In this document: positions 61,373 to 64,000 of the stretch, piece after piece
Layout: every line of letters begins with the position of its first letter
How positions within the stretch are numbered: the first letter of the stretch is position 1
Source of the DNA: Zarea fungicola
Taxonomy: Eukaryota; Ascomycota; Sordariomycetes; Hypocreales; Cordycipitaceae
Assembly: GCA_900169235.1 (NCBI GenBank)
Contig: FWCC01000137.1
Coordinates: forward strand, 186,001 to 250,000
Direction: 5' to 3'
DNA: 64,000 bases
Translations under genes and position numbers: made by a program
The notes under the pieces: model-generated
What the model was told of the DNA's origin: nothing
Databases searched by the model: none
What the model saw: only the letters and a program-made list of their open reading frames with translations

Positions 61373-64000
61373 TTATTCAGTCTCAGCAAATCTGAGGCCA
61401 AAACTGTCAAGCTTGCGAGAGCTTCGATCTCGGTGTGGTCTCGCTGAGCTAGAGCTTACGACCTCCCGCCGCTCATCTACTATTATAGGCCGTGATATTT
61501 TGCCAGGATATTTGGCGCGAAACGAATTCATTACTGGAGCGGGTGGCGGAGACGGAAACCGCGTAGGGCCATTCTCAGTGGCATCCAGCCCTTTGGCCCC
61601 ATTATCAAGCAGCAGCTCAACCAAGTCTTTCTTTCCCAGCCACGAGGCCCACCACAGTGCATTGTGGCCATTTCTGCCGTTTATATTGACATTTGCACCT
61701 GATTCAAGTAGCATCCGGACAATTGGCAAGTTCCCTGCGACAGTAGCCTCTAAAACTGCCGTTTGGCCTTCCATATCCCTTGCCTCAATGTTGGCACGAT
61801 GATCAAGCAGCATCTTGACAATGGAGAATCCACCATTGGCAGAGGCCATCAGCAATGCCGTCTGGCCACTTTTGTTCTTTGCCTCCAAGTTGACACCTCT
61901 ACCAATCAAAAGCTTGACCACGTCCGAGTGCCCGCTTTTAGTAGCCAGCAACAACGCAGTCTCATCTTCGTCATCCACTGCCTCGACATCTGCGCCTCTA
62001 TCAAGCAAGAGCCTTACAATACGTTCATGCCCACGCTCAGCTGCATGTGCCAGCGGAGTCTTGCCATAGACACCCTTTCCGTCGAACGCTGCACCGTTTT
62101 CCAAAAGCAGTCGAACGATATCCTCATAGCCATCTCGAGCAGCCCCTGATATTATGGTTGGATCGTTTTCCTTCTTCAATCGAGCAGCACAACCGGCCTT
62201 CAGAAGCAAATTCACGATACCTAAATATCCGTGCGTGGCGGCATGTGATAATGGGGTATGGCCGTCGGCATCCTTCATTAGTCCATCAGCACCCCTGTTG
62301 AGTAGGAGCGTAACTATATGCTCATCCCCTCCATAGGCGGCGTATAATAGCGGTGTGGCTCCATTATTATCCCTTGACATGACATCGGCCCCTTTATAGA
62401 GAAGGAGCGTGAAGATTCTCTTGTGTCCGTATTTGGCAGCCTGAAGTAGCGGTGTTCGGCCTAGGCTATCCTTCATTGTAACGTCTGCGCCAGTATCAAG
62501 CAAAAGCTGCACAAACTCCTCATCCCCATCCGCAGCCGTATTTGGCAACGACGTTCCTCTCTCCAAGTCCATTGTTTCTTTGTCAGCCCCTGCACGGATG
62601 AGACTTATCACAATATCTCGATACTTTGCCTCACATCCCAGATATGCTTCTGTTCGGCCTAGTTCATCCAATGGCTCGTAGTTTGCATTGTATGTATACC
62701 GCTGAAATTTAGTTCTGTGTTTAGGTCTGCGCGGCTTGGTTGAGTTTGGTAGTACTAGTCCTCCAGACGAGAACCTGTCTAGCTTCAGGTCTGGGTTCTT
62801 CTCCAGTAGTAATTGGACAACAGCCAGGTGCTCTTCCCTGGCTGCTGCCAAGATCGGTGTAATACCATTGTGATTTTGTACTTTAATATTGGCGCACCTA
62901 CCGAGTAGCAAGCGGACAACATCCTCATACCCATTCGCCGCTGCCCACCAAATCGGCGTTCGTCCACAGTCATCTTTCAGCTCAATATCGGCACCTTTGT
63001 CAAGCAGCTGCTTCGCAACGGCACGAAGACCGAAAAACGACGCGGCAACAAGATCTGTGAAGTTCTCAGTACTAACTAAATGGCCAATTTTGGCTCCATC
63101 TCGCGAATGCATTATTTCATATGAGTACTGTGAAGCACACATGTCAAAAATGGGAAACCAGGATTGGTAACTATCAGACCTTTGATCACAAATTCTGAGA
63201 GTAGCCGGTATTATGGAGGCGTTGTCGTCGATATTTGCTTCACGCAGGTGCCCACCCCACTTGAGAGCTGAGTAGTAAAAGAAGCTTTCGACGCCATCCT
63301 TTGCATTAGGGCTTGTGCTCGTGACGGCGCTGACGATGGAATCGAAAAGCTCAATGTCTATCGGACGAACTCGCTCTCGGCCAGCCACTTTGCGTATGAA
63401 TGCCTCGACATTGTTCGTGGTATCTGCATTTTTGTCCAGGTCCATAACAGTAGCGGGACTGAAAATGCTCAAAAACACCACACATGTCTCAGCAAGAACA
63501 TGGTGCGCTTCGTGTATCGTGATACATCGATGCCATTGTAGTCCATAGAGCTTCGGAGAGGGAAACCTGGCATCCTCCAGAAGAAATTCGCGAGCAGTTT
63601 GATGAAGGAGGTAAATTCGTCCCTGATATATAGACACAAAGAGTCCACACCAGGATCTAAGTCGCGATTTGAAATAATCATTGCCTTCTAACTCAAGGTC
63701 GTGAATTGACTGTAGAGAGCTGTCTGTACTCATGGCAATGTTCATTTCCGATAACGTCAGTGGGCGTTCCGCAGCTAAGATGACACACAGAGCTTTCCGG
63801 ACCATTGGCTGGTCCTTAGACTGCTGAAGAATTTTCTCGTATGCCTCGTTGACACTTCTTGGGAGAGTTGAGATGGAAGAATCAACACCTGCTGGTGTCA
63901 TTGTAAACATTTCGTCTTCTAGGTACTTAAACACCAAGTAGACCCAGAGATAAGTACGGTTGCTAGTTTCCCCCAACCTTTGTTCAAGGTAATTCCGAAT
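61373..64000 (-). CDS. NACHT-ankyrin (NLR-like) protein, C-terminal part
   Basis: 875 residues visible; the frame is open through the right edge, so the N-terminal effector and most of the NACHT are outside. The first 150 residues show the end of the STAND ATPase/winged-helix region (TYLWVYLVFKYLE, LPRSVNEAYEKILQ, RPLTLSEMNIAMS, GRIYLLHQTAREFLL), as in fungal NACHT proteins. About 14 ankyrin repeats follow (residues about 305-815) with GRTPLLQAAKYGH and LLLDRGADVEA type units; several are degenerate (for example GRTEAYLGCEAKY). A short Ser/Arg-rich tail ends RFAETE. Fungal NLR-like proteins act in non-self recognition and programmed cell death; which effector it carries cannot be seen. No stop or frameshift in the visible part. 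Confidence 0.88.
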   Translation of the reverse strand: MRNYLEQRLGETSNRTYLWVYLVFKYLEDEMFTMTPAGVDSSISTLPRSVNEAYEKILQQSKDQPMVRKALCVILAAERPLTLSEMNIAMSTDSSLQSIHDLELEGNDYFKSRLRSWCGLFVSIYQGRIYLLHQTAREFLLEDARFPSPKLYGLQWHRCITIHEAHHVLAETCVVFLSIFSPATVMDLDKNADTTNNVEAFIRKVAGRERVRPIDIELFDSIVSAVTSTSPNAKDGVESFFYYSALKWGGHLREANIDDNASIIPATLRICDQRSDSYQSWFPIFDMCASQYSYEIMHSRDGAKIGHLVSTENFTDLVAASFFGLRAVAKQLLDKGADIELKDDCGRTPIWWAAANGYEDVVRLLLGRCANIKVQNHNGITPILAAAREEHLAVVQLLLEKNPDLKLDRFSSGGLVLPNSTKPRRPKHRTKFQRYTYNANYEPLDELGRTEAYLGCEAKYRDIVISLIRAGADKETMDLERGTSLPNTAADGDEEFVQLLLDTGADVTMKDSLGRTPLLQAAKYGHKRIFTLLLYKGADVMSRDNNGATPLLYAAYGGDEHIVTLLLNRGADGLMKDADGHTPLSHAATHGYLGIVNLLLKAGCAARLKKENDPTIISGAARDGYEDIVRLLLENGAAFDGKGVYGKTPLAHAAERGHERIVRLLLDRGADVEAVDDEDETALLLATKSGHSDVVKLLIGRGVNLEAKNKSGQTALLMASANGGFSIVKMLLDHRANIEARDMEGQTAVLEATVAGNLPIVRMLLESGANVNINGRNGHNALWWASWLGKKDLVELLLDNGAKGLDATENGPTRFPSPPPAPVMNSFRAKYPGKISRPIIVDERREVVSSSSARPHRDRSSRKLDSFGLRFAETE

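Overview
The window looks like a filamentous ascomycete chromosome segment (Pezizomycotina, most likely Sordariomycetes/Hypocreales-like). The signs are short GT-AG introns (about 47-108 nt) with CTAAC/CTGAC branch points, C6 zinc-cluster regulators, a LYC1-type lysine acetyltransferase, a pisatin-demethylase-like P450, a GMC oxidoreductase, a NACHT-ankyrin (NLR-like) protein and small secreted cysteine-rich proteins. The taxonomy is inferred from gene content and is not proven.

Left block (1 to about 13 kb): conserved, GC-rich and intact. It holds the CCT1 chaperonin subunit (partial, minus) head-to-head with cytoplasmic prolyl-tRNA synthetase, then a LYC1-like N-acetyltransferase, a 4-kb gene-poor gap, a Zn2Cys6 regulator whose zinc-cluster codons are assembled through a 4-nt microexon, the GINS subunit Psf2, and a convergent hypothetical protein with QQLS repeats.

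Middle block (14.8 to 34 kb): accessory. A giant (~3070 aa) DUF6606/DUF3638/DUF3645-type protein with a P-loop and helicase-like motifs lies tail-to-tail (24 bp between stop codons) with an unrecognised membrane protein. Next come a decayed membrane-protein fragment, a STAND-N-like/ubiquitin-like/zinc-ribbon protein, a 592-aa fungal hypothetical, and a secreted, Kex2-processed cysteine-rich protein.

Right block (34 to 64 kb): gene-poor and decaying. It has a P450 with two in-frame stops, a GMC oxidoreductase with a frameshift, a GNAT acetyltransferase, an APH-type kinase, a three-exon ABM-fold protein not visible as one ORF, a small secreted protein, a zinc-less MDR reductase, a zinc-cluster factor broken in a T7 run, a zinc-cluster remnant, a second secreted protein resembling the one at 33-34 kb, and at the right edge the C-terminal part of a NACHT-ankyrin protein.

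The housekeeping genes are intact, whereas at least four accessory genes carry single-base lesions. This is either real gene decay in a fast-evolving accessory region or local assembly error (there are two Ns at 60905-60906). The main candidate system is the giant helicase-like protein with its membrane and ubiquitin-like/STAND-like neighbours.
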